This document shows, piece by piece, positions 1-9,128 of a stretch of DNA of 64,000 nt; position 1 is the first letter of the stretch; the number at the start of each line of letters is the position of its first letter. The notes under the pieces were generated by a model. It did not search any database. It worked only from the letters and a program-made list of their open reading frames with translations, and was not told the DNA's origin. A program made the translations under genes and the position numbers. The DNA comes from Microbacterium testaceum (GTDB taxonomy: Bacteria > Actinomycetota > Actinomycetes > Actinomycetales > Microbacteriaceae), in NCBI RefSeq assembly GCF_003075375.1, contig NZ_QDFT01000001.1, positions 62,006 through 126,005 of the forward strand. The letters run 5' to 3'.

Positions 1-979
1 GCGAGGGGGACTCATCGACGCGCTTCGGCCGGGCGGGACGCCCCGCCCACCACACATAGGCTCCCGCGGCGATGAGCGCGGCCGTGAGGACGAGGATCCA
101 CCACGGGAACGTGGGGATGTCGGGTCGTGCGCCGGCGCCGTCGAGGTCGGCCTGGGGCGTGGGGATGATCCGCTCACCGGTCACGAGGATCCGGTGGCTG
201 TTGACGCCCAGCGGCGTACAGGTGACCAGGGTGACGAGATCGCGTCCGACGACGGGGACGAGCGACTCGGTGTCCTGCGGCTCGACGACACGGGTGTCGA
301 CGACGCGGTAGGCGAGGACCTCTCCGAAGACCTCGATGGTGATCTCGTCGTCGAGACGCACCCTGTCGAGATGGGTGAAGAGCTCGGCGGTCGCGAGGCC
401 GCGGTGGGCGGTGAGCACGGAGTGCGTGGTCTCGCCGCCGACGGGGAGGGCCGTGCCCTCCAGGTGGCCGACCCCCTCGTAGAGCACCTCTTCGCTCGTG
501 CCGTGATAGACGGGCAGGTCGACCGAGATGGCGGGGATCTTCAGACGCGCCATCAGTCCGGCTGCGTCGGCGCGGAGCTGTTCCGCATACGCGCTGGTCT
601 GGTCGGGGGCGTTGGCGAGGGGGAGTCGCTCGTTGGCGGCGATCTCCGCTCCGCCGTCGACGAGCCCGGTGTTGTATTCGCGCGCTCTGTCGAGGGTGTC
701 GGCGAGCGTCTGCGCTCCCAGATCCCTGATCTGGTCGGAGTAGTCGTCGATGGTCTGCGACTGGGCGTACTGGGTGAACCACGCCGCCACCGTCGGATAC
801 ATCAGGAGAGCGACACCGACGAGGGCACCGACGGCCAGGAGGAGCGAGACCGCCGAGAGGCGCCATCGCGGGCGCCGCCGGTCCCGGCGCAACGACGGAG
901 GGGAGGTCCTGTCGTCGGACCTCCCCTCCGGGGAGGGGGACGACGCCACGGCCTGCCGCGGCACCGCCCCCCTGTTCAC
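1..979 (-). CDS. Class C sortase (pilus polymerase), C-terminus cut by window edge
   Basis: Membrane transpeptidase expected to join the pilins encoded just upstream into a fibre. 326 codons are visible and the frame runs off the left edge. Visible order: basic N-terminus, TM helix about residues 42-62, sortase domain about 75-270, then a second C-terminal TM helix about 292-312, which is typical of class C. Catalytic residues are H192 (in TAHRG), C254 (in TLVTCTPLG) and R263 (in NSHRILV). GTG 979 was chosen because it lies 14 nt after the pilin stop with GAGGGA upstream. A TTG at 892, placed after a strong hairpin, is an alternative start and would keep the first TM. The sortase is last in the operon tip-pilin-sortase. 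Confidence 0.9.
   Translation of the reverse strand, partial: MNRGAVPRQAVASSPSPEGRSDDRTSPPSLRRDRRRPRWRLSAVSLLLAVGALVGVALLMYPTVAAWFTQYAQSQTIDDYSDQIRDLGAQTLADTLDRAREYNTGLVDGGAEIAANERLPLANAPDQTSAYAEQLRADAAGLMARLKIPAISVDLPVYHGTSEEVLYEGVGHLEGTALPVGGETTHSVLTAHRGLATAELFTHLDRVRLDDEITIEVFGEVLAYRVVDTRVVEPQDTESLVPVVGRDLVTLVTCTPLGVNSHRILVTGERIIPTPQADLDGAGARPDIPTFPWWILVLTAALIAAGAYVWWAGRPARPKRVDESPS
896..930 (-). terminator. Strong hairpin at the pilin-sortase boundary (possible attenuator)
   Basis: A perfect 14-bp inverted repeat (CGGAGGGGAGGTCC and its complement) surrounds a 7-nt loop, inside the first 30 codons of the GTG-979 sortase frame. No T-tract follows in the transcription direction. It could attenuate sortase expression relative to the pilin, or it could mean the true sortase start lies downstream of it. 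Confidence 0.55.
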
Positions 980-993
980 CTGGCGATCGTCCC

Positions 994-2508
994 TCAGACC
1001 GCAGCCTGAGCGCCGCGGGCGCGCCGACGCGCGACCACGAGCGCGGAGCCGATCATCGCCGTCAGCAGGGCCGCACCGCCGACGCCGAACCACAGGCCGC
1101 CGTCACCACCGGTGAGGGGCAGGGCGAACGCGGGCACCTGGTTGTGAGCGAACTCCACGTAGTTGCGCACGGGCGCGGTGGTGGAGGTGGGGCCGGGGGA
1201 CACGGTCGTGGACACCTGCGACGGAGTGGGCAGCTGGTACCCGCTGGGCGGGGTGATCTCGCGCACGTAGTAGTTGCCGGGGGTGATGATCGGAATGATC
1301 ACGTTGCCGTCGGCGCCCGTCGTCCAGTTGGTCTCGCCGTTGATGATGATCGGATTGGCCCCGTTGATGGCATCCTGTTCCGTCAGGAACACCTGGTACA
1401 CGGCGCCGGCGAGAGGCACGCGGGTGCCGTTCGAGGTGGTGTAGGCCGACACGGTGAGCTGACCGATCGGCGTGCTTCCCGTGACGGTCTCGGTCGCACC
1501 GTTGACGTTCGCCGATGCCGTATTCACGATGACGCCGTTGGCGGGGATCGCCGTGGCGCGCGTCAACACGTTGAAGGTGACGGTGCCGCCCTGGAGGGAG
1601 GTCAGACGGGCGAGACCGGCCGGGGTGAACGTGAGGGTCAGCGTGCCTGCGGTGTTCGTGACGGTGTAATCGCTACCGGCCGTGAAGGTCTGAGCGGTGC
1701 CCGCGGCGTTGGCCACGACGACGTTGGTCGGGGTCACGCCCGCCGGGGTCGTCGTCGCGTCGAGGTAGGCGAGCTCGGCAGGCAGAGCGTCCGTCAGGGT
1801 GAAGACATCGAGCGTGTCACCCGCCGCGAGGGTCGGGATCGACGAGGCGATCGCCCAGCGGACGAGGTCGGGGTTGCGCTGCTCGATCGAGCCGGCGGGA
1901 GCCGGGACGCGTGTCTTCGTCAGCTGGGTCACGGCGTTCTTCGGGTAGACGTGGACGTCGTAGATCCACTGGTTCGCCGGGCTGCCCGCGGCGCCGGTGG
2001 GCGTCGGGAGGGTGACCAGGAACGGTGCGGCCGGATTGGTGGCCGTGGGCGGCAGCTTCGTCTCGGTGACGAGGTAGACGCCGAGGGGCATGCCCGTGGG
2101 GTACTGCGCCGCATCGACCGGGAAGGTCGAGACGCCCGCGGTGTTCGACTCCGTCGACACGAAGCTCACGGTGTTCGCCCGCTGAGCCGCCTGGGCGGGC
2201 GTCAGCGCCGCCGCCTGGGTCCAACCGGCCGCGGTGGTCAGGTCGATACCCGAGACGAGTGTCGCGGTGAACTGGGCGCCGGCCAGCGGGTCCGCCGGCG
2301 GAGTCGCCAGCTGCTGGCCGGTGCTGAACGGGTTCAGAGGGGTCGACGGACCGAGCGCGTGCTTATGGATGGTCAGCGTGCGGGTGACGGCCGAGTCGAT
2401 GTTGCCCGGGAGCGTCACCGCTGACGCCGGTGCGACGGCACCGACGGCGGCGAGTGCGCCGAGCGTGAGGACGCTCAGAACGGCGCCTGCTCTCTTACGG
2501 ATGGACAT
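994..2508 (-). CDS. LPXTG-anchored major pilin (SpaA/SpaD type)
   Basis: Backbone subunit of a sortase-assembled pilus, 504 residues. Signal peptide about residues 1-30. An isopeptide-type Ig-fold domain carries an E-box at YLVTET (E149). The pilin motif ends in VYPK with K190 as the expected linkage lysine. A D2-type fimbrial domain covers about 200-345 and a Cna-B-like prealbumin domain about 350-455, with a second E-box YYVREITPP (E417). The sorting signal LPLTG begins at residue 463, followed by a hydrophobic helix and an arginine-rich tail. The start has a good Shine-Dalgarno (AAGGAG, 7 nt before ATG). The gene lies 84 bp after the tip gene and 14 bp before the sortase. Family assignment is from the motifs; the ligand is unknown. 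Confidence 0.93.
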   Translation of the reverse strand: MSIRKRAGAVLSVLTLGALAAVGAVAPASAVTLPGNIDSAVTRTLTIHKHALGPSTPLNPFSTGQQLATPPADPLAGAQFTATLVSGIDLTTAAGWTQAAALTPAQAAQRANTVSFVSTESNTAGVSTFPVDAAQYPTGMPLGVYLVTETKLPPTATNPAAPFLVTLPTPTGAAGSPANQWIYDVHVYPKNAVTQLTKTRVPAPAGSIEQRNPDLVRWAIASSIPTLAAGDTLDVFTLTDALPAELAYLDATTTPAGVTPTNVVVANAAGTAQTFTAGSDYTVTNTAGTLTLTFTPAGLARLTSLQGGTVTFNVLTRATAIPANGVIVNTASANVNGATETVTGSTPIGQLTVSAYTTSNGTRVPLAGAVYQVFLTEQDAINGANPIIINGETNWTTGADGNVIIPIITPGNYYVREITPPSGYQLPTPSQVSTTVSPGPTSTTAPVRNYVEFAHNQVPAFALPLTGGDGGLWFGVGGAALLTAMIGSALVVARRRARGAQAAV

Positions 2509-2592
2509 GCGTTCTCTCCTTGAGAAGTGATGAGTGGTGAGTGATGCGGATGAGGAAGTGGTGCGGTCGGCGGCATCGCGCGACGGGAGGGG

Positions 2593-5500
2593 TCATGTCG
2601 GAGCACGTCCTCCCTTGCGTCTGCGGTGGATCGTGGCGCCCGCGACGGCGAGGGCGAGGAGCAGGCCTCCGGCGATGAGGAACGCGTCGCCGCCCACGCC
2701 GCCGGTGAGAGGCAGGACGGGCCCGACGACGGAGGCGTTGACGAACCGGTAGACGACGTTCTGCCCGGCGGGGGGAGCGGTGACCGAGCGACTGTCCACC
2801 GTCGTCCACGTCGCGCCGTCGAGGCGCTCGAGGCGGAGGGTCCGGTAGCTCAGTCGGGTGCCCGACACGGTGGGCGCCTCGGACAGGGTGTACCCGTGAC
2901 CGGGACGCACCTCGAAGGTGCTCGCGGCGTTCTGCCCAGCGGCGTAGGCCGCCCCGACACGGCTCTGCGTGGGCAGGGTCCCCCCGCTGAGCGCGGTGGG
3001 TGCGGCGGTCACGGTCCAGGTCGAGGGTTCGAAGCCGGGGGTGGGCGACACGACGTCCTTGAGCAGCGTCATCGTGGCCGTGGCGTTGGTGACAGTGCAC
3101 GTGACCGCTGCTCCGGTCCGCAGCGTGACGTCGCTCGCGGCGGTGACGGCGACCTCCGTGCCGGTCGATTCGACGCAGCGCCACGTCCCGACCTGCACGT
3201 AGGCGGCGTCCGTACCGGTCTCGGACAGGCGGTACGCGCGCCCCGGCGACACCGCGACACCGGTCACGGCGGCGGTTCCCGTGCGGCCGGTCGGCCCGGC
3301 CAGAGAACCGGCGGGCGCGGTGGCGGTCAGGGTCCAGTCGGTCGCCGCTGCGGAGCCGAACGAGACGGCTTTGACGAGGGTCAGAGTGGTGACCGCCTGG
3401 TTCGTGAGCGTGCACGCGACCGTGGTCCCGGGGCCGATGTTGGTCAGCGTGCCGCTGACCACCCCACCGCTGGTGGTGAACGTGATCGCTCTGTTCTGCC
3501 CGCCGACCGAGCAGGACCCGCTCACGAACGAGAAGCGCGACTGCTGCACCTCCGAGATGGTCAGGGTGGCTTGCGAGGTGGCCGAACCGAACAGCACCGT
3601 CCACACCGCGTTGCCCGACGCGTCGGAGTTCTGCCGCGGGGCTTCGCTGGGCAGCGCCGTCGCGGTGCCGCTCGTCGCGGCGGCGGCGGTACCCAGGCTC
3701 CACCCCGCCGCCGGAGCCGATCGGCCTGTCGCGGGATCGAGGACGAGCTTCGTGACCGTCACCGTCGTCACCGGGCTCGGCGAGTTGAAGAACGTGCACA
3801 CCACGTTCGCGCCGAGTCGGTCGGGCATCGTGAGCGCGCTGCTGGTGGTGTTCGAGGCGGAGACCCGGATGCCGTCGGACCAGCACTCGAGTCGGACGGT
3901 ATACGCGCCGATGGTCGACGTCGACCCGCTCGCCATCGCCTCGGACACCGTGAGCGAGGTGCCCACCTGAACGGGGAACGGGCCGACCTGCGCGGCCTGC
4001 CGCCCGGTCGCGGCGCCGGAGGTGGTCGCGGAACCGATCGCGGTGCCGCTGGAGTCCGACAGGGTGATCTGGAACTGGTCGGCGGCCGCGGCGCGACCGA
4101 CGACGTTCTTCAGCAGAGACACCGTCGCGGGGGAGTTGCACGTGGCGAGGTCGGTGGAGGCGAAGTCGACGCCCGCCGAGCCGGGGATGCGGGTCCACGT
4201 CGTCTGGTCGTACTCGTACGTCGTGGTCGCGTTGGAGAGGTAGGCGGTTCCGCGCGGCGAGAAGGCGAGGCCGTTCACGTTGCCGAGCCCGGGATTCAGG
4301 ATCCGGGTGTTCGACGTGCTCACCGGGAGCAGCCCCCCGTTCGCGGCGGCCAGGTTCGCGGCCGTGACCGAGAAGATCGCGACGCTGTTGTTGGCCGCGG
4401 CGCCGAGCACGTACAGGTTGCCGCGCGAATCGAATGCCATGTCGCCGTTGCCGTTCGGGCCGGAGCCCGCGTTGAACGAACCCAGGAAGGCGAATCGCGA
4501 GGCGCTCGGGGCGGACTCGGTGAAACTCCACAGCGAGAACACGCCGCCGTCGAACTTGCCGAAGACGTAACGTCCCGACGCCAGATCCACGGCGCCCGCC
4601 ACGATGCTGCCCCCCACCGCCGCACCGTTCGCGCCGACCGGCGTGTAAGCGGTGTTCGCCAGGGTCTCGAACCCCCCGGCGGTCGTCCACTTGAGCATCG
4701 ACAGCACGGTCGTGGCATCCGACGATCTGTTGACCGCGTACGCCGTGGTTCCGCCGGCACCGATGCCGAGGGCGTTGGCGCCGGTGGTGTTCGCCCAGCT
4801 GCCGACGGTCGCCTGACCGCCCGAGGCGCTGTCGCCCTGGATGAGGGCGCCGGCGGCCGTGATGCCGTAGAACAGGCTGTTGTCGCAGGCCAGACGCGCC
4901 TGCTGCACGGTGTTCGTGAACGTGCACACCACCTCTGCGCCGGGGTCGCTCGGCATCGTCAGCGAACCCGAGCGCGACGATCCCACAGCGATGACCGTGC
5001 CGTCCCGGACGCACTCGTAGGAGCTCGCGTAGCCGAGACCGGCGCCGGACGTCGGTGCCTCGTTGATCGTGTAGGTCCCGCCGGCGTCGACGATCAGGCG
5101 CGAGACCTGCGCGGGCTGCACGCCCGTCGCAGTACCGGTGGTGGTGGCCGAGCCCAGGACGGTCGAGCCGCTGCGGACCGACAGGGTGAACTGGTCGGTC
5201 GAGGCGAGACGGGCGGGGAGGTTCTTGCGCACCGTGAGGCGGGTGGCGGGAACGACGGTGAGCGATGCCGCCTCGGGAGCGACGAGCACCGTGGCCACGT
5301 TCGCGGGGCCGTTCGTGACCGTGCCGTCGGTGGATGCCACGACGTTCACCGTGATCGTGCACGAGGAGGTCCCGGCGGCGAGGTCGCCCCCCACGGCGGC
5401 GATGGTGCTCGCTCCGGCGACCGCGGTGACGGCGAATGCCGCGCCCGCGACGTTCGTGCAGGTGCCGCCGACGGCCGGGGTCGGTGCCACGGTGAGGCCG

Positions 5501-6858
5501 GTCGGCAGGGTGTTGGTGAAGGACCAGTCGTTCTTGGCGATGAGATCGCTGGTGTTGGTGACCGTGTAGGTGAGGGTCGTCGGGGTTCCGACCGCCACCG
5601 TGGACGGGGCGAACGACGAGTCGAGGCTCGGGGTGACGTCGAGGATGCGCAGATTGTCGACGCCGAACCCGCTACCGGCGCCGGTGGCGGTGTTCGTCAG
5701 ACGCACCTGAGCCCCGGAGATCTGCGCGGGGGTGAGGAGCGCGGCGGTGTTGCCGACGTATCGGGCGGCGCGGACGGAGGTGCTGATGGCGGGGTCGAGC
5801 AGGTTGAGCCGGGCCTGATCGTTCGAGGTGTAGAAGCCGGCGCCGACCGCGCTGCACGGCAGGACGGGCGACGAATAGGCGTTCAGCACGGAGGTCCCAC
5901 CCGAGACGAGGGCCAGGGACAGGGACGGCGGGTTGCTGCCGCACGGCGCGGCCGCCACGTCCATGCGCATCGCGTAATAGCGGGAGGTGCTGGAGGTGAT
6001 GCCGATACCGGACGCCGCTTGCAGGACGGTGGTGTTACCCGTTCCGGTGCCCGAGTAGGGCAGGTTGACGAGCGCGACATTCGCCCGGGTCGCCGCCGTG
6101 GACGAGTTGGCGGGGGCGTTCGCGGCGGACCCGCCCGACGACCCGGCGGCGACCTGGCCGAGGACGTCGGCCAGACGGCGCACCTCGCGGGCGGAGCCCG
6201 ACGAGACCGGGATGTTGAGCAGGGCCTGGCTCGGGCAGAAGCTCGAGTTCGGGTAGGGGGCACCGAAGTTCAGCAGGACGCCCGTGCAGTTGGTACCCGC
6301 ATTCCACCCCACGGTCGTGTAGCGACGGGTGGGGAAGTCGGTGACGGAGGATGCCGAGTTGGCGGCGACGCCGTCGAAGTTCTCACCCCACACCTCCGCG
6401 GGGTTCTCCGGGACCCCCGCTGCCAGGATGCCGACGCCGGTGACCGACGAACGGGTCGACGGCGTCGCTGGACTGGCCGTCGGAGCGGGAGCCGGGGTCG
6501 CGCTCGCGGAGGCCGTCGGGGCGGGGGTCGCCGTCTGCGTCGGCGCGGTGGGGGCAGGGGGAGTCGCTTGCGCTGTCGCCGCGGGGGACGCGGTGGGTGT
6601 CGAGGAGGCCGTGGGCGTCGGGGACGCGGTGGGTGCCGGGGACGCGGTGGCCGGTGACGCGGACGTCGGGGCGGGAGTGGGCGTCGCCGCCGTCGCCCCG
6701 GCGGCCGCCCCCGTCGGGGCCGCGGTCAGTCCGGCCACGAGGGCCGCCGCCGCCGTCACCGCCGCCACGCTCGACGTCCAGCGCCGCAGCGGGGAACGCC
6801 GGTCCCGCGCCACCGCACGGCGATGCGGGTGCGCGGCAGGGTAGCGCGAAGAGATCAT
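2593..6858 (-). CDS. Large LPXTG surface protein, probable pilus tip adhesin
   Basis: First gene of the pilus operon, 1421 residues. ATG 6858 was chosen over an upstream TTG (6993) because it opens a classical long signal peptide: an Arg-rich n-region, then hydrophobic residues about 30-55. A Pro/Ala/Thr/Ser low-complexity stalk covers about 58-135. The body has a lectin-like N-terminal part, a DUF11-like domain, a propeller-like segment rich in Gly/Asn (resembling DUF6923 proteins), and several Cys-containing prealbumin-like repeats, each ending near VVCTF.N or VACTLTN. The sorting signal LPLTG begins at about residue 1382, followed by a TM helix and RRRK tail. No VWA domain was recognised. 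The position ahead of pilin and sortase is the usual place of a tip adhesin, so that role is inferred. Confidence 0.85.
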   Translation of the reverse strand: MISSRYPAAHPHRRAVARDRRSPLRRWTSSVAAVTAAAALVAGLTAAPTGAAAGATAATPTPAPTSASPATASPAPTASPTPTASSTPTASPAATAQATPPAPTAPTQTATPAPTASASATPAPAPTASPATPSTRSSVTGVGILAAGVPENPAEVWGENFDGVAANSASSVTDFPTRRYTTVGWNAGTNCTGVLLNFGAPYPNSSFCPSQALLNIPVSSGSAREVRRLADVLGQVAAGSSGGSAANAPANSSTAATRANVALVNLPYSGTGTGNTTVLQAASGIGITSSTSRYYAMRMDVAAAPCGSNPPSLSLALVSGGTSVLNAYSSPVLPCSAVGAGFYTSNDQARLNLLDPAISTSVRAARYVGNTAALLTPAQISGAQVRLTNTATGAGSGFGVDNLRILDVTPSLDSSFAPSTVAVGTPTTLTYTVTNTSDLIAKNDWSFTNTLPTGLTVAPTPAVGGTCTNVAGAAFAVTAVAGASTIAAVGGDLAAGTSSCTITVNVVASTDGTVTNGPANVATVLVAPEAASLTVVPATRLTVRKNLPARLASTDQFTLSVRSGSTVLGSATTTGTATGVQPAQVSRLIVDAGGTYTINEAPTSGAGLGYASSYECVRDGTVIAVGSSRSGSLTMPSDPGAEVVCTFTNTVQQARLACDNSLFYGITAAGALIQGDSASGGQATVGSWANTTGANALGIGAGGTTAYAVNRSSDATTVLSMLKWTTAGGFETLANTAYTPVGANGAAVGGSIVAGAVDLASGRYVFGKFDGGVFSLWSFTESAPSASRFAFLGSFNAGSGPNGNGDMAFDSRGNLYVLGAAANNSVAIFSVTAANLAAANGGLLPVSTSNTRILNPGLGNVNGLAFSPRGTAYLSNATTTYEYDQTTWTRIPGSAGVDFASTDLATCNSPATVSLLKNVVGRAAAADQFQITLSDSSGTAIGSATTSGAATGRQAAQVGPFPVQVGTSLTVSEAMASGSTSTIGAYTVRLECWSDGIRVSASNTTSSALTMPDRLGANVVCTFFNSPSPVTTVTVTKLVLDPATGRSAPAAGWSLGTAAAATSGTATALPSEAPRQNSDASGNAVWTVLFGSATSQATLTISEVQQSRFSFVSGSCSVGGQNRAITFTTSGGVVSGTLTNIGPGTTVACTLTNQAVTTLTLVKAVSFGSAAATDWTLTATAPAGSLAGPTGRTGTAAVTGVAVSPGRAYRLSETGTDAAYVQVGTWRCVESTGTEVAVTAASDVTLRTGAAVTCTVTNATATMTLLKDVVSPTPGFEPSTWTVTAAPTALSGGTLPTQSRVGAAYAAGQNAASTFEVRPGHGYTLSEAPTVSGTRLSYRTLRLERLDGATWTTVDSRSVTAPPAGQNVVYRFVNASVVGPVLPLTGGVGGDAFLIAGGLLLALAVAGATIHRRRKGGRAPT

Positions 6859-7028
6859 GGGCCTCTCGCACGGCGCGAGCGAACGCCGTGGTGGGGGTCG
6901 ACGAAAGCCGGCGTCGCGATGACACCGGGCGAACGAGAGCGGTGGGGGATGAGGCTCTCGTCTGTTCGCGACTCGCGAGGAACCCGTGAGCAAAATGCTA
7001 TGAAACCGCTGGGTGCCGCCTCCAGGCG

Positions 7029-7074
7029 CCGACTACCGGTTTCGCTACGGGTCGCACTACTGGCCGACTACTGG
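7029..7074 (-). promoter_or_regulatory. Four short direct repeats upstream of the pilus operon
   Basis: CCGACTACCGG (7029), TTCGCTACGGG (7041), CGCACTACTGG (7053) and CCGACTACTGG (7064) follow each other at 11-12 bp, about one helical turn. They sit between the hydrolase stop (7089) and an AT-rich patch at about 6990-7006 (TTTCATAGCATTTTGC on the minus strand) that could hold the operon promoter. This arrangement suits a regulator binding one face of the DNA. The function is inferred only. Confidence 0.4.
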
Positions 7075-7088
7075 TCGCGCGGCCCGCT

Positions 7089-7871
7089 TCACGGACGCGG
7101 CAGGAAGGTCGCCAGCTCCTCCGCGATCACGCGGTCGACCTCGGCCGGGTCGGCGGTCGGCGTCCCGTCCCCGGGCTGCGGGCCGTAGGCGCCGAACGAG
7201 GCGTGCGAGGCGCCGGGGATCTCGACGAAGGTCGCGTTCGCGGGCAGTTCGGCCTTGGCATCCGCGATCTTCTGCGGGGTCGACAGGCCGTCCTCGGACC
7301 CCGAGAGGCTGAGTACGGGGAGGCCGGATGCCGAGAGGTCGTTCGCGCAGTACGAGGCGAACAGGACGAGGGCGTCGGCGTCGGTCGCGAGCTGGCAGGC
7401 GCGGACTCCGCCGAGGGAGTGCCCGCCGACGGCCCACGAGGTGACGTCGGGGGCGAGGTCGGTGAACGTCGTCAGCGGGCGCGGGTCGAAGAACGCGAGG
7501 TTGAGCCACGGGCGGGTGATGACGACGGTCACGCCGTCGTCCACGACCGTGTCGGCGAAGGTCGCGATGTAGCCCTCGGCCTGCACTTTCGCGCCCGGTA
7601 TGAACACCAGGCCCTGGCCGGTCGCGCCGCCGGCGGGTGAGAGCACGATGCCCGCGCCGTCGTCGGTGATCGTCAGACCCGGGTTCGCCCGGGCCTCGGC
7701 GAGCGGACCGGGCTCGGCTCCCATGACCCCGACCTGGCTGTAGATCAGGATGCCGCCGACGAGCAGCGCCACCAGGGCGCCCAGGCCGCCGAGGGTCCAC
7801 CGCAGCCACCGCCGACGACGGCGGGGAGCACGGGCGGGAGCGGAGTCGGCGGGGGTGTCTCGGTCGGTCAC
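7089..7871 (-). CDS. Membrane-anchored alpha/beta hydrolase
   Basis: 260 residues. A basic cytoplasmic N-terminus (RRRRRWLRW) precedes one TM helix about residues 26-45, then an extracytoplasmic alpha/beta-hydrolase fold. The nucleophile elbow GHSLGG places Ser at 152. The acidic residue is likely the Asp in SGSEDG and the His the one in GASHASFG. This resembles the small dienelactone-hydrolase-like or chlorophyllase-like family of actinobacteria; the substrate cannot be told. It starts at GTG 7871 with a -10 box 6 nt upstream and no Shine-Dalgarno, so it is probably a leaderless single gene. The next gene leftward (the pilus operon) is 230 bp away. Confidence 0.85.
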   Translation of the reverse strand: MTDRDTPADSAPARAPRRRRRWLRWTLGGLGALVALLVGGILIYSQVGVMGAEPGPLAEARANPGLTITDDGAGIVLSPAGGATGQGLVFIPGAKVQAEGYIATFADTVVDDGVTVVITRPWLNLAFFDPRPLTTFTDLAPDVTSWAVGGHSLGGVRACQLATDADALVLFASYCANDLSASGLPVLSLSGSEDGLSTPQKIADAKAELPANATFVEIPGASHASFGAYGPQPGDGTPTADPAEVDRVIAEELATFLPRP

Positions 7872-7883
7872 GTCTCGAGCGTA
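7872..7883 (-). promoter_or_regulatory. Leaderless promoter -10 box of the hydrolase gene
   Basis: TACGCT (7878-7883, minus strand) is followed by 6 nt (CGAGAC) and then the GTG start codon. There is no room for a ribosome binding site. Confidence 0.6.
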
Positions 7884-7976
7884 TCCCCGGCCGCCGACAC
7901 GCTGCCGGCCCTCGACACGACGCCGCCGACGTGGCCCGAGGGCGGCACGTCGGCGGCGAGGTCGAGGGGGACGGTG

Positions 7977-9128
7977 TCAGGCCGTGAGCGCCGCCTGGCG
8001 CGCCGAGACGATCTCGACCACGCGCCCGTACAGCGGGTGCTCGGGGTCGAGGCCGGTCACCTCGGCCGTGAAGGCCGCGGCGTCGCTCTCGCGCAGCAGG
8101 CGCTGCAGTTCGACGGCCTGGGCGTCCTCGGCGTCGTCGAACTCCAGCGCGGCGGCCATCGCGGCCACGAGGGCGTCGACGGGCAGACCCCGCTCGACGG
8201 CCTCGGCGGCGGGGCCGACGAACCGCTCGTGCCGCGAGAGCTTGCGCAGCGGCTGGCGACCGACGCGCCACACCGTGTCGGGCAGGGCGGCGTTGCGGAA
8301 TCGACGCAGGATGGTCGCCCGGTACTCGGCCTGCACCGCGGCATCCAACTCGTGCTTCTGCACCAGCAGAGCGCTGGTCTCTTCGAGCGCAGCCTCGACC
8401 TTCGCGGCGATCGCGGGGTCGGCGAGGGCGTCCGAGATGCGCTCGATCCCCGCCTGCGCGCCGAAGTAAGCCGTGGTGGCGTGACCGGTGTTGACCGTGA
8501 AGAGCTTGCGCTCGATGTAGGGCTCGAGGTCGTCGACGAAGTGCGCCCCGGGGATGTGCGGCGGGGTGTCGCCGAACGGCGCGCGCTCGATGGCCCACTC
8601 GTAGAACGGCTCGACCGTGACGTCCACGCCGCCCTGGGCCTGGGCCGGCACGATACGGTCGACGGCGGTGTTGGCGAAGACGGAGCGGGATGCCAGGGCG
8701 TCCCACGATTCGCCGGCCAGCTCCACCACGTGCTCGCGCAGCTGATCGGTGGCCCCGATCGCGTTCTCGCACGCCATGATCTGCAGCGGCGCGAGGGAGG
8801 GGTCGCGCAGCGCCAGTCCCGCGACGATGTGCGGGGCGACGAACTTCAGGATCGTGGGGCCGACGGCGGTGGTGACCACGTCGGCGGTGGCGATCTCGTC
8901 GACCAGGGCCTCGGCATCCACCGAGCTGTCGATCGCGCGGAAGTCCGTCACCTGCTTGTCGACGCCGCCCTCGCCCACCTCGTGGACCGTGTAGGACGAC
9001 GCGTCGTTGATGGCGGCGACGAGCGCCGCCGAGACGTCCGAGAAGACGAGGTCGTAGCCGCCCTCGTGCAGCAGCAGTCCGACGAAGCCGCGGCCGATGT
9101 TGCCGGCGCCGAAGTGGACGGCCTTCAT
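7977..9128 (-). CDS. mtlD: Mannitol-1-phosphate 5-dehydrogenase
   Basis: 383 residues, the normal family length. It oxidises mannitol-1-phosphate, the product of PTS uptake, to fructose-6-phosphate with NAD+. The N-terminal Rossmann motif FGAGNIGRGF begins at residue 6. The conserved substrate-binding segment contains ERKLFTVNTGHA, typical of polyol-phosphate dehydrogenases of this family. The start ATG overlaps the stop of mtlF by 4 bp (ATGA), so translation is probably coupled. It is the last gene of the leftward mannitol operon. Confidence 0.96.
   Translation of the reverse strand: MKAVHFGAGNIGRGFVGLLLHEGGYDLVFSDVSAALVAAINDASSYTVHEVGEGGVDKQVTDFRAIDSSVDAEALVDEIATADVVTTAVGPTILKFVAPHIVAGLALRDPSLAPLQIMACENAIGATDQLREHVVELAGESWDALASRSVFANTAVDRIVPAQAQGGVDVTVEPFYEWAIERAPFGDTPPHIPGAHFVDDLEPYIERKLFTVNTGHATTAYFGAQAGIERISDALADPAIAAKVEAALEETSALLVQKHELDAAVQAEYRATILRRFRNAALPDTVWRVGRQPLRKLSRHERFVGPAAEAVERGLPVDALVAAMAAALEFDDAEDAQAVELQRLLRESDAAAFTAEVTGLDPEHPLYGRVVEIVSARQAALTA

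Noticed and set aside
2495..5362. A 955-codon minus-strand frame overlapping the tip gene
   Set aside because: Composition (Arg/His-rich) and lack of domains show it to be a shifted shadow of the LPXTG protein.
2626..6657. A 1343-codon open frame on the plus strand opposite the tip adhesin
   Set aside because: It is Arg/Gly-rich with no recognisable motifs and arises from the GC-rich third positions of the real minus-strand gene, which has a signal peptide and sorting signal.
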